Assembly: GCA_943330925.2 (NCBI GenBank) | Contig: CALQJP020000094.1 | Coordinates: forward strand, 1-8,084 | Direction: 5' to 3' | Length of the DNA: 8,084 nucleotides | DNA from: Chryseobacterium gleum | Lineage (GTDB): Bacteria > Bacteroidota > Bacteroidia > Flavobacteriales_D > Sanyastnellaceae | Shown here: positions 1 through 6,209 of the stretch, piece after piece | Position numbering within the stretch: the stretch's first letter is position 1 | Layout: each line of letters starts with the position of its first letter | Made by a program: the position numbers and the translations under genes | The notes under the pieces: generated by a model | The model's input: the letters and a program-made list of their open reading frames with translations, nothing else | The model's database searches: none | What the model was told of the DNA's origin: nothing

Positions 1-287
1 CGATACATTTCAGCTCTATCAGCAGCGTGGTAAGAAACAATTGCAGCGCAATGAAACACATGCGAGCAGCCTTTCATGGCCGCTTCCAGCGAATCGGTGT
101 CGAGCACATCACCTTCCACCCATTCGATTTCATTGAATTTGTTGCTATTGCAAAATCGGAATACATCTTCAACCGGTTGTCGATTGGCCGCTGGTCGAAC
201 CAACGCGCGCACACGTTCACCGCGTGAAAGCAATTCCATCATGAGGTGAGTGCCCAACAGGCCCGTGGCTCCGGTAACGAGATTCAT
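1..287 (-). CDS. NAD(P)-dependent epimerase/dehydratase-like extended SDR, N-terminal part (cut by window edge)
   Basis: Reading the minus strand from an ATG at 287-285 gives 95 codons with no stop before the left edge, so the gene is partial at its 3' end. The product opens with MNLVTGATGLLG, a Rossmann-fold first strand with the GxxGxxG dinucleotide-binding motif at residues 6-12. LVR follows at the end of the second strand (29-31), then EGDVLD (58-63) and VFHCAA (77-82), all in the order usual for extended short-chain dehydrogenases and NAD-dependent epimerases, including dihydroflavonol-4-reductase-like members. The protein should be a soluble cytoplasmic NAD(P)H enzyme; the substrate cannot be told, because the catalytic YxxxK lies outside the window. 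The start is well fixed: an in-frame TAG lies only one codon upstream. The gene is divergent from uvrC. Family sure, exact function unknown. Confidence 0.87.
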   Translation of the reverse strand, partial: MNLVTGATGLLGTHLMMELLSRGERVRALVRPAANRQPVEDVFRFCNSNKFNEIEWVEGDVLDTDSLEAAMKGCSHVFHCAAIVSYHAADRAEMY

Positions 288-337
288 AATCTAGTGGCGA
301 AGGTAACACCGCGGGGTGTATTCAGCCGCGTTGTAAC

Positions 338-2158
338 TTGCACCTTGTGAAGGTAATCCCCGAAAGAGTAGAACAGATCTTAAAAATTCTCCCGCAGCAG
401 CCGGGGGTCTATCAGTATTTCGATGAGGCGGGCGACATTTTGTATGTGGGAAAAGCCAAGAGTTTGAAGAATCGGGTGTCGAGTTACTTCAACAAGCAGC
501 AGTATGAGAACGGGAAGACGAAGGTGCTCGTTCGCAAAATAGCCGACATCAAATACATTGTGGTGGAGACTGAGCTCGACGCGTTGTTGCTCGAGAATTC
601 GCTCATCAAGAAGTACAAGCCGCGCTACAACATCATGCTCAAGGACGATAAAACGTATGCGAGCATTGTGATCAAGAAGGAAGATTTTCCGCGCATTTTT
701 CCGACGCGTCAAATCATACGCGATGGTTCGGAATACTTCGGTCCGTATCCTTCCGGCCGCACCATGCACATGGTGCTGGACCTGATCAAGAAGCTGTATC
801 CGATGCGCACGTGCAACTTGGCGCTCACCGACAAGAACATTGCAGCAGGCAAGTTCAAAGTATGCCTGGAGTATCACCTGGGCAATTGCAAGGGTCCATG
901 CGAGGGCAAGCAAACGGGCGAAGACTACGATCGAGGTGTGGAAGCAGTGCGAAAGATTTTGAAGGGCAACTACTCCGACCTCATTCGCGAGTTGAAGCAG
1001 ATGATGGCCGAGTTTTCCGACCGCTACGAGTTTGAACTTGCGCAAGAAGTGAAAGACAAAATTGAAGTGCTTTCCACCTTTCAAGCAAAGAGCACCATTG
1101 TGCATCCGAGCATACACGACGTGGATGTATTCAGCATCGCGAGCGATAGCCTGGCAGGTTATGTGAATTTCATGAAGGTGAGCAACGGTGTTATCGTGCA
1201 GTCATACACCACAGAGGTGAAGAAGCGCATGGATGAAAGCGAAGCAGAAATGCTGGAGTATTGCATCCTCGAAATACGCGACAAGTTTCAGAGCAGTTCA
1301 AAGGAGATTTTTCTCCCCTTCGAATTGGAAACGCAGTTGCCGGGAGTTTTGCTCACGGTGCCGCAGCGAGGCGATAAGAAGAAGCTGGTTGAGCTCTCGC
1401 AGCGCAACAGCACGCACTACATGCTCGACGCGCAGAAGCAGCAAGAGATGGTCGATCCGGAGCGCCACGTAAATCGCGTGCTCGAAACGATGCAAAAGGA
1501 TTTGCATTTGAAAGAGCTACCGCGCCACATTGAGTGTTTCGATAATTCGAATATTCAAGGCACCAATCCCGTGAGTGCCTGCGTTGTGTTTCGCAATGCA
1601 AAACCCAGCAAGGCCGATTACCGCATCTTTCATCCGAAAACAGTGGAAGGGCCCAACGACTTTGATACGATGAAGGAGGTTGTGTTTCGTCGCTACCGCC
1701 GCATGTTGGATGAAGGTGAAACGTTGCCGCAGCTCATCATCGTCGACGGTGGCAAAGGCCAGCTGAGCGCAGCTATCGAAAGTTTGGTGAAGCTCGATCT
1801 GTATGGTAAAATCGGTATCATCGGCATTGCAAAACGGTTGGAGGAGATTTATTTCCCGGGCGATAGCTTGCCCATCTATTTGGACAAGCGAAGCGAATCA
1901 CTGAAGCTTATTCAACGCCTGCGCGACGAAGCGCATCGCTTTGGAATTACCAAGCACCGCGACCGCAGAAGCAAGGATGCGATTCGCTCAGAGCTCACTG
2001 ATATCAAAGGAGTGGGAATGCACACCACGCAAGCACTCATTCATCATTTCAAAACGGTGCAGGCTGTGAAGGAGGCGAGTTTGGAGGAGTTGCAGAAGGT
2101 GGTGAACAATAAAATGGCAGCAATTATCTACGCTCATTTTCATTCAGGCAATTCATGA
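338..2158 (+). CDS. uvrC: UvrABC excision nuclease subunit C
   Basis: UvrC makes the two incisions flanking a DNA lesion after UvrA/UvrB damage recognition, in the cytoplasm. At 606 residues it has the normal family length and all domains. An N-terminal GIY-YIG nuclease has PGVY (22-25), YVGKA (36-40), R46 and the catalytic-type Glu in LLLEN (E86). Cysteines 159, 176, 184 and 188 match the Fe-S cluster region described for UvrC, with the C-x7-C-x3-C ending. A UVR helical hairpin for UvrB contact lies at about 212-248. The C-terminal RNase H-like endonuclease has D402 (CFDNSN), D441, D470 (IVDGGKGQ) and H540 (TKHRDRR). A helix-hairpin-helix follows at 553-572 (IKGVG); the second hairpin (about 582-602) lacks the usual glycines. 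The start is uncertain: no in-frame ATG exists before the conserved region, so TTG at 338 or GTG at 347 must be used. No clear Shine-Dalgarno sequence is visible. Identification is firm. Confidence 0.97.
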   Translation: MHLVKVIPERVEQILKILPQQPGVYQYFDEAGDILYVGKAKSLKNRVSSYFNKQQYENGKTKVLVRKIADIKYIVVETELDALLLENSLIKKYKPRYNIMLKDDKTYASIVIKKEDFPRIFPTRQIIRDGSEYFGPYPSGRTMHMVLDLIKKLYPMRTCNLALTDKNIAAGKFKVCLEYHLGNCKGPCEGKQTGEDYDRGVEAVRKILKGNYSDLIRELKQMMAEFSDRYEFELAQEVKDKIEVLSTFQAKSTIVHPSIHDVDVFSIASDSLAGYVNFMKVSNGVIVQSYTTEVKKRMDESEAEMLEYCILEIRDKFQSSSKEIFLPFELETQLPGVLLTVPQRGDKKKLVELSQRNSTHYMLDAQKQQEMVDPERHVNRVLETMQKDLHLKELPRHIECFDNSNIQGTNPVSACVVFRNAKPSKADYRIFHPKTVEGPNDFDTMKEVVFRRYRRMLDEGETLPQLIIVDGGKGQLSAAIESLVKLDLYGKIGIIGIAKRLEEIYFPGDSLPIYLDKRSESLKLIQRLRDEAHRFGITKHRDRRSKDAIRSELTDIKGVGMHTTQALIHHFKTVQAVKEASLEELQKVVNNKMAAIIYAHFHSGNS

Positions 2159-2168
2159 AGTGTTTTCC

Positions 2169-2188
2169 ATGAACATGGAGATGTTCAT
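2169..2188 (+). other. Perfect 8-bp inverted repeat just after uvrC
   Basis: ATGAACAT (2169-2176), a GGAG loop and ATGTTCAT (2181-2188) form a perfect 8-bp stem with a 4-base loop, 10 bases after the uvrC stop. It is not followed by a run of T, so it is a poor intrinsic terminator. It could stabilise the 3' end of the uvrC message or be an operator-like palindrome. It also covers the first codons of the possible mini-ORF at 2169-2252. Structure certain, function unknown. Confidence 0.35.
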
Positions 2189-2252
2189 TGTAGCTGTCGG
2201 GCACGGAAATTTTGGAGGCGACTCCGCCTACATTACCTACGCAAAATCATAA
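2169..2252 (+). CDS. Possible 27-residue small ORF ahead of the beta-barrel gene
   Basis: An ATG-initiated ORF of 27 codons (begins MNMEMFIVAVGHGNF, ends TYAKS) fills most of the gap between uvrC and the beta-barrel gene. It stops at TAA 2250-2252, three bases before the ATG at 2256 and in the same frame as it. The tight coupling would fit a leader peptide or translational coupling, but no ribosome binding site or recognisable family is visible, and a 27-codon ORF can arise by chance. No signal peptide or membrane segment is evident. Listed as a weak candidate only. Confidence 0.15.
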   Translation: MNMEMFIVAVGHGNFGGDSAYITYAKS

Positions 2253-2255
2253 CTA

Positions 2256-2831
2256 ATGAAAAGAAAACTAATCACAATGCTTGCTGCCCTCGGGATGTCG
2301 GTGGCGGGCGTGGCTCAACTTGGGCCTGTATCATTGGGTGCTGAATTGGCTCTTCCAACGGGCGACTTCGGTGAATCCTATCCGTTGGGCTATGGCGCCT
2401 CACTAGGATACGAGCAGCCTATCGGCGAAAAGCTAGGAGTAACACTTCAAGTGGGATATATCATGCTCGGCATCGATGATGCCGTTTCTACATTGATTGA
2501 TAAGTCCTCAATGATGCCTATTCAGGTGGGTGCGAAGTATTATTTCAAAGAGCGTGGCGCAGGTCTTTATGCGCATGTGCAAGGTGGTGTACACAATTTG
2601 AGTGTGACAACGAAAGATCTGGATCTTGGTATTTTCGGAACCTTTCCGGGTACCACTTCTTCGGATAGTTACTTGAGTGGTGCTTTGGGTGTGGGTTATA
2701 TGCTTACCAACAAGATTGATGTGGGTTTGCGTTACAACATCATTGCTCCTGATAGCGAAATTGAAGGCGCTGAATCTTCCAGCTATTTGGGTGTTCGCTT
2801 AGCGTACACGCTGTTGGGTGGCGGCGAATAA
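2256..2831 (+). CDS. Secreted outer-membrane beta-barrel protein (OmpX/OmpA-barrel-like, hypothetical)
   Basis: The 191-residue product starts with a typical Sec signal peptide: MKRK, a hydrophobic stretch (LITMLAALGMSVAG), and a probable cut after GVA at about residue 20, leaving Gln as the first mature residue. The rest has no hydrophobic helices but has alternating polar/apolar strands rich in Gly and aromatic residues: about 42-55 (LGYGASLGYEQP), 60-72 (GVTLQVGYIML), 90-97 (QVGAKYYF), 102-114 (AGLYAHVQGGVHN), 141-150 (SGALGVGYML), 155-163 (DVGLRYNII) and 177-186 (YLGVRLAYTL). This is the pattern of a small porin-like barrel of about eight strands in the outer membrane, and the last strand lies near the C-terminus as expected. 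Such proteins are common and mostly uncharacterised in Bacteroidota; ligand or role cannot be inferred. ATG 2256 is chosen because it sits right before the signal peptide. A strong terminator follows the stop. Confidence 0.82.
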   Translation: MKRKLITMLAALGMSVAGVAQLGPVSLGAELALPTGDFGESYPLGYGASLGYEQPIGEKLGVTLQVGYIMLGIDDAVSTLIDKSSMMPIQVGAKYYFKERGAGLYAHVQGGVHNLSVTTKDLDLGIFGTFPGTTSSDSYLSGALGVGYMLTNKIDVGLRYNIIAPDSEIEGAESSSYLGVRLAYTLLGGGE

Positions 2832-2844
2832 TGATTGACATAGA

Positions 2845-2880
2845 AATGAAAAAGCCGGGTCAAGCCCGGCTTTTTTCATT
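2845..2880. terminator. Bidirectional Rho-independent terminator between convergent genes
   Basis: GCCGGG (2854-2859), a five-base loop and CCCGGC (2865-2870) form a GC-rich stem flanked by AATGAAAAA on the left and TTTTTTCATT on the right. The A and T tracts extend the pairing with one bulged T. It lies 14 bases after the stop of the plus-strand barrel gene and 15 bases past the stop of the minus-strand T9SS cargo gene. Both orientations present a T run after the stem, so it should stop transcription from both sides. Confidence 0.93.
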
Positions 2881-2894
2881 AGAATACTTTTCTA

Positions 2895-5800
2895 TTAGTG
2901 CTGTATCACCAAACGCTTGCTCGCTGTTTTGGTGCCCTCCGTGAGAGTCACAACGTAGATGCCATCAGTAAGTGTTGCAGTTTCAATTTGGTTATTACGC
3001 AATTGCTCCTGGCGAACCAATCGGCCGCTGATATCGCTGATGGTTACGCTTGCATTGGCATCCCAACCTGAAATGGTAACACGATCGTTAGACGGGTTCG
3101 GATAGAGCGAAAATGATGGTGTCATTTCGATCACGGATTGCGCAACAGCGCAAGCACCTTCCATCGATGCGTTCATGTACTCCATCATGCCGGCTTCCAT
3201 ACTTTGCAGCGTGAAGTCGATCGTGGCGTCACAAGGGTATGGACCGGCGAGGAATTGACCTGGTTCGGTCATCACCATCATTTGGTTATCGAAGCTTGTG
3301 CTCAGCACGTATGGAGCTCCGTTTCCTTCGTCCATCATTTCAACACGCACCCAGAATTGGTTGTTGATCTCATCGGGCAACATGGTCATACCCATGAAAG
3401 GAGGCACCATTTCATAAATACAAGTTCCGTCATCGTACCACGCCCAAGCATCGTAATTGAGGGCCGAGGGGTTGGTACAACCGAAGCACAAATTGCAGGA
3501 GCCATTGTCGCAAGTAGCATCAGCGTTGTAGTTGCAGGCTGAAGGGTCTGTGCAGCCCGCTATTTCTGACGTATTGCTTACAGAGATCAGCTCGTAATAG
3601 TTGGTAGAGTTTGCAGTTCCTGAATAGAGAACAACTCCGTTTTGATTGGTGATTTCAAGTTCAATCGGGTTGCCGGTCAGCGAATATACCTGCATGGTAA
3701 AGCAGTCGTTGAGCGAGCAAAAGCCACTTTGTGCAGGATAGATACCGCCGTAGTAGTTCATGTTAGCATCTGCGATGTACCAATAGAACTCTTCGGAAGC
3801 ACTCATGCTATACCAGTTGTTGTAGCAGCATGAACCATCGTTCTGGGTTGCGCTTGGGTTGTAATTAGGTGCGGTAGGATCGGTACAGCCCAGGCAGCTG
3901 TAATCACAATTCAAGTAATCCATGCATTCCACTGAGGAGTCGTAGTTGCACGCTGAAGGGTCGGCGCAACCAAGCGTTACTCCATTGAGTGCAATGGTTA
4001 CGGCATATTCGTAATAACCGATGGTGCCGCTATCGATGGTGTTTCCGGCGGCATCGAAAATGGTGTAGTTCACATCGGTTCCATCGTATGAAAAGGCAGA
4101 AAGCTGGAAGCATGAACCTGTGATACAGAATCCATTTTGTGCAGGATAAGTACCGGTGCTGTAAGAGTAATCAGTCAAAGAGGTAATAGACCAATAGGTC
4201 GGACCTGAAAACTCGAGTGTATACCAATTGTTGTAGCAGCAGGTTCCATCGTCGATGGTAGCACCCGGGCTGTAGTTGGGAGCTGAAGCATTGGTGCAGC
4301 CGTAACAGCTGAAGTCACACGCGTTGTAGTCAGGGCAATTGACTGTTGGGTCATAGTTGCATGCGTAATAAACATTACATCCTGTAATGGGGTTTTCAGA
4401 CAGGGTCAATTCAACACCGCCGAAGATTGGGTTCACATTACCGCTGGTAACGATTGTGTTATTGAGAGAGAGAGTCGCGCTGAAGTCTGTAAGCGAATAG
4501 TCATCGGGATAGGCTGAGAAATAGAGGCAGCCCTCGTAAAAGCAAAAGCCGGTGTTTTCGGGATAATGACCTGAACCTCCGTTCGAGCCGTCGCTTGAGT
4601 AGGCATACCAGTAGCCCGGGGCTGAAAGCTCCACTTCGTAGTACGAAGCGTAGCAGCATGTGTTGCTGCTGAGTGTGGCATCCGGGTCGAAGTTGGATGC
4701 TGTTGGGTCGGTGCAACCGTAGCAGTCATAGCTACACATCGAATAGTCGGAGCAGGTGGCAGAAGCGTCGTAGTTACATGCGTAATAGTCGAGACAACCG
4801 GTGGTTGCATTGTTAGCGAAGCTTAGCGCCGAGTAATAATAACTATTCGCACCTGAGGCAACCACTTGGCCTGTAGCATCGGTCAAGGTCCATTCAAAGT
4901 TTTCACTCGTGAGGCTCCACAAGTCGATAAAGAAACAGCCATCGGGCAGGCAGAACCCGGTTGATCCCGGGAATACACCACCGGCGGAAAGGGCCGTTTG
5001 GTAATTACGTACGCTGTATTGGAATTCGCCTGTGCCCGAAAGGGTGTATGATTGCGTGCAGCAAGAACCGTCATCCAACGTGGCAGTAGAGTCGTAGTTG
5101 GCCGCTTGCGGATTGGTGCATCCGTAGCAATCGTAGGTGCAGAGCGCGTAGGATTGGCAAGTTGCTGTAGGAGCGTAATTGCAAGCACTCGGGTCGCCAC
5201 AGCCGGGTGTTCCGTCGCCCATGGTAAAGGTGATAGGGTAAGGTGTTTCAATGGGTTGACTGAAAACAACTTCGCCGTTTGCGTTGGTAAAGGTAAATTG
5301 AGCTGATCCCTGATAGATCGGAGAGTAAATGCTAATGAAATAGCAGCCTTCGGGTACACACATCGCTGTTCCGTTGAGCATGCCATAGCTGAAGCTTCCA
5401 TCCAGAGAGGTTAAGTACCAATTTATTCCAAGGTCATCCGTAGTTCCTGAAACCGTTCCTGTAAGGTAGTTGGTTGCCGAGCAGCAAGAACCGTCATCGA
5501 TGGTAGCTGCCGGGTTGTAATTGACAGCTTGAGGATTGGTGCATCCCCAGCAGCTGTAATCGCAAGAAGTGTAGTCATAGCAGTTTGCATTCGCATCGAA
5601 GTTGCAAGCCTGAGGGTCGAGGCAACCGGGTATTCCGGTTGTGCTGCTTATAATGCCGTAATCGTAAAAGTTGTCGGTGTTTTGCCCTTGCAAAACAATG
5701 TTTCCCTGGTTGTCTGAAACTGACCACGTGAAGGTGCCGAAGCCCATGTAGTTCTGCACGTTTACAGAGGTGCACACTTCAGGAATACATACTCCTGTCT

Positions 5801-6032
5801 GGGAAGGGAATTCAGCCGCTCCGAGGTAACCGAGTTGGTCGTTATAAAACGAGAAATAGCATGCCTCGCTGGCATTTAGCACATACCACACCCCATCATA
5901 ACAGCAGGTGCCGTTATCGCCCGTTGCATTTGGGTCGTAGTTGGCCGCGGCCGGATCGGTGCAACCCCATTCGGTCTGTGCAACAGAAACTACCGAAATG
6001 AGCAGGGCAATAAGCAGTGTTAATGGTCTCAT
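2895..6032 (-). CDS. T9SS type A sorting domain-containing, cysteine-rich multi-repeat surface/secreted protein
   Basis: From ATG 6032 the product has 1045 residues. A Sec signal peptide (MRPLTLLIALLISVVSVAQ) is followed at residue 23 by six composite repeats of 135-141 residues and a seventh partial one at 851. Each repeat has an A motif, GCT(D/N)PxAxNYxPxAT then DDGSCC; a roughly 90-residue beta-rich segment with W/Y strands, GFC and GCF-like cysteines and an (N/D)xxGxVVxSG turn; and a B motif, GCxDPxACNY then xCxDYxxCDYSC. A methionine-rich region (about 875-970) follows. The last 74 residues are a T9SS type A sorting domain: SLYPNPSND, DISGRLVRQ, DGIYVVTL, KRLVIQH. The protein is therefore predicted to cross the inner membrane by Sec and the outer membrane by T9SS, and to be released or anchored at the surface. 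Its specific role (adhesin, matrix or ligand binding) is unknown. An in-frame ATG ten codons upstream (6062) would place MVEPHIQKEI before the signal peptide and is less likely. A-rich AAAGAG precedes the chosen ATG. Confidence 0.94.
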   Translation of the reverse strand: MRPLTLLIALLISVVSVAQTEWGCTDPAAANYDPNATGDNGTCCYDGVWYVLNASEACYFSFYNDQLGYLGAAEFPSQTGVCIPEVCTSVNVQNYMGFGTFTWSVSDNQGNIVLQGQNTDNFYDYGIISSTTGIPGCLDPQACNFDANANCYDYTSCDYSCWGCTNPQAVNYNPAATIDDGSCCSATNYLTGTVSGTTDDLGINWYLTSLDGSFSYGMLNGTAMCVPEGCYFISIYSPIYQGSAQFTFTNANGEVVFSQPIETPYPITFTMGDGTPGCGDPSACNYAPTATCQSYALCTYDCYGCTNPQAANYDSTATLDDGSCCTQSYTLSGTGEFQYSVRNYQTALSAGGVFPGSTGFCLPDGCFFIDLWSLTSENFEWTLTDATGQVVASGANSYYYSALSFANNATTGCLDYYACNYDASATCSDYSMCSYDCYGCTDPTASNFDPDATLSSNTCCYASYYEVELSAPGYWYAYSSDGSNGGSGHYPENTGFCFYEGCLYFSAYPDDYSLTDFSATLSLNNTIVTSGNVNPIFGGVELTLSENPITGCNVYYACNYDPTVNCPDYNACDFSCYGCTNASAPNYSPGATIDDGTCCYNNWYTLEFSGPTYWSITSLTDYSYSTGTYPAQNGFCITGSCFQLSAFSYDGTDVNYTIFDAAGNTIDSGTIGYYEYAVTIALNGVTLGCADPSACNYDSSVECMDYLNCDYSCLGCTDPTAPNYNPSATQNDGSCCYNNWYSMSASEEFYWYIADANMNYYGGIYPAQSGFCSLNDCFTMQVYSLTGNPIELEITNQNGVVLYSGTANSTNYYELISVSNTSEIAGCTDPSACNYNADATCDNGSCNLCFGCTNPSALNYDAWAWYDDGTCIYEMVPPFMGMTMLPDEINNQFWVRVEMMDEGNGAPYVLSTSFDNQMMVMTEPGQFLAGPYPCDATIDFTLQSMEAGMMEYMNASMEGACAVAQSVIEMTPSFSLYPNPSNDRVTISGWDANASVTISDISGRLVRQEQLRNNQIETATLTDGIYVVTLTEGTKTASKRLVIQH
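3420..5966 (-). repeat. Tandem coding repeats: six full and one partial unit of about 405-423 bp
   Basis: Units begin at each GCT(D/N)P-type A motif, on the minus strand: 5966-5547, 5546-5124, 5123-4719, 4718-4302, 4301-3891, 3890-3483, and a partial unit from 3482 to about 3420. Spacing between A motifs is 140, 141, 135, 139, 137 and 136 residues. Protein motifs are strongly kept while the DNA has diverged, so the array looks old and not prone to slippage. Units 5 and 6 are the closest pair: both carry DG(T/S)CCYNNWY and YPAQ(N/S)GFC, and share long DNA matches around 4225-4240 with 3810-3825 and 4131-4150 with 3720-3739. Unit 4 has lost the acidic DDGS core (SSNTCC instead). Unit 6 has a shortened B motif (DNGSCNLC), and unit 7 has a single C in place of CC. 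Confidence 0.92.
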
Positions 6033-6158
6033 AATCTCTTTTTGTATATGCGGTTCAACCAAATAACACCCTACCCAGGCAAACAGTTGCTTAGAAATGG
6101 AAATAAATTTTCGGGTGTTGAATTGCTAACGAGACGATGTGCGCAACAAGCCGTTCTA

Positions 6159-6192
6159 TTTGCTGTTCTATGGAACCGCAACACTAGTTTTG
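6159..6192 (+). promoter_or_regulatory. Candidate Bacteroidota-type promoter for the PBP1A gene
   Basis: TAGTTTTG at 6185-6192 is an exact match to the Bacteroidota -7 consensus TAnnTTTG, and TTTG at 6159-6162 lies 22 bases upstream, in the range reported for the -33 box. The predicted transcription start would fall only about 10-15 bases before the ATG at 6210, giving a very short leader, which lowers confidence. I found no exact TAnnTTTG on the opposite strand for the divergent T9SS cargo gene. Confidence 0.42.
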
Positions 6193-6209
6193 TTGGTAAG
6201 CAGAAAGCC

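Noticed and set aside
27..227. 66-codon plus-strand open frame
   Set aside because: It is antisense to the epimerase gene, whose Rossmann motif is clear; no family features in this reading.
380..1117. 245-codon open frame on the minus strand opposite uvrC
   Set aside because: It lies wholly antisense to conserved UvrC catalytic and Fe-S regions, has no recognisable motif, and fits a codon-bias shadow.
2169..2188. Hairpin considered as the uvrC terminator
   Set aside because: The stem is AT-rich and no T tract follows; kept only as an unexplained inverted repeat.
3138..3833. Plus-strand open frames of 134 and 63 codons opposite the T9SS cargo gene
   Set aside because: Antisense shadows; the minus-strand reading carries the sorting-domain and cysteine motifs.
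4433..5401. Several minus-strand open frames of 71-172 codons inside the T9SS cargo gene
   Set aside because: They are alternative frames of the repeat array, with Thr/Pro/Arg-rich low-complexity content and no independent motifs.
3420..5966. Regularly spaced short similar sequences that could suggest a CRISPR-like or non-coding repeat array
   Set aside because: The period of about 410 bp, the divergence between copies and the unbroken reading frame show a coding tandem repeat.
6033..6158. Search for an exact TAnnTTTG promoter for the T9SS cargo gene on the minus strand
   Set aside because: Only imperfect boxes such as GTTATTTG and ACTGTTTG were seen; not enough to call a promoter.
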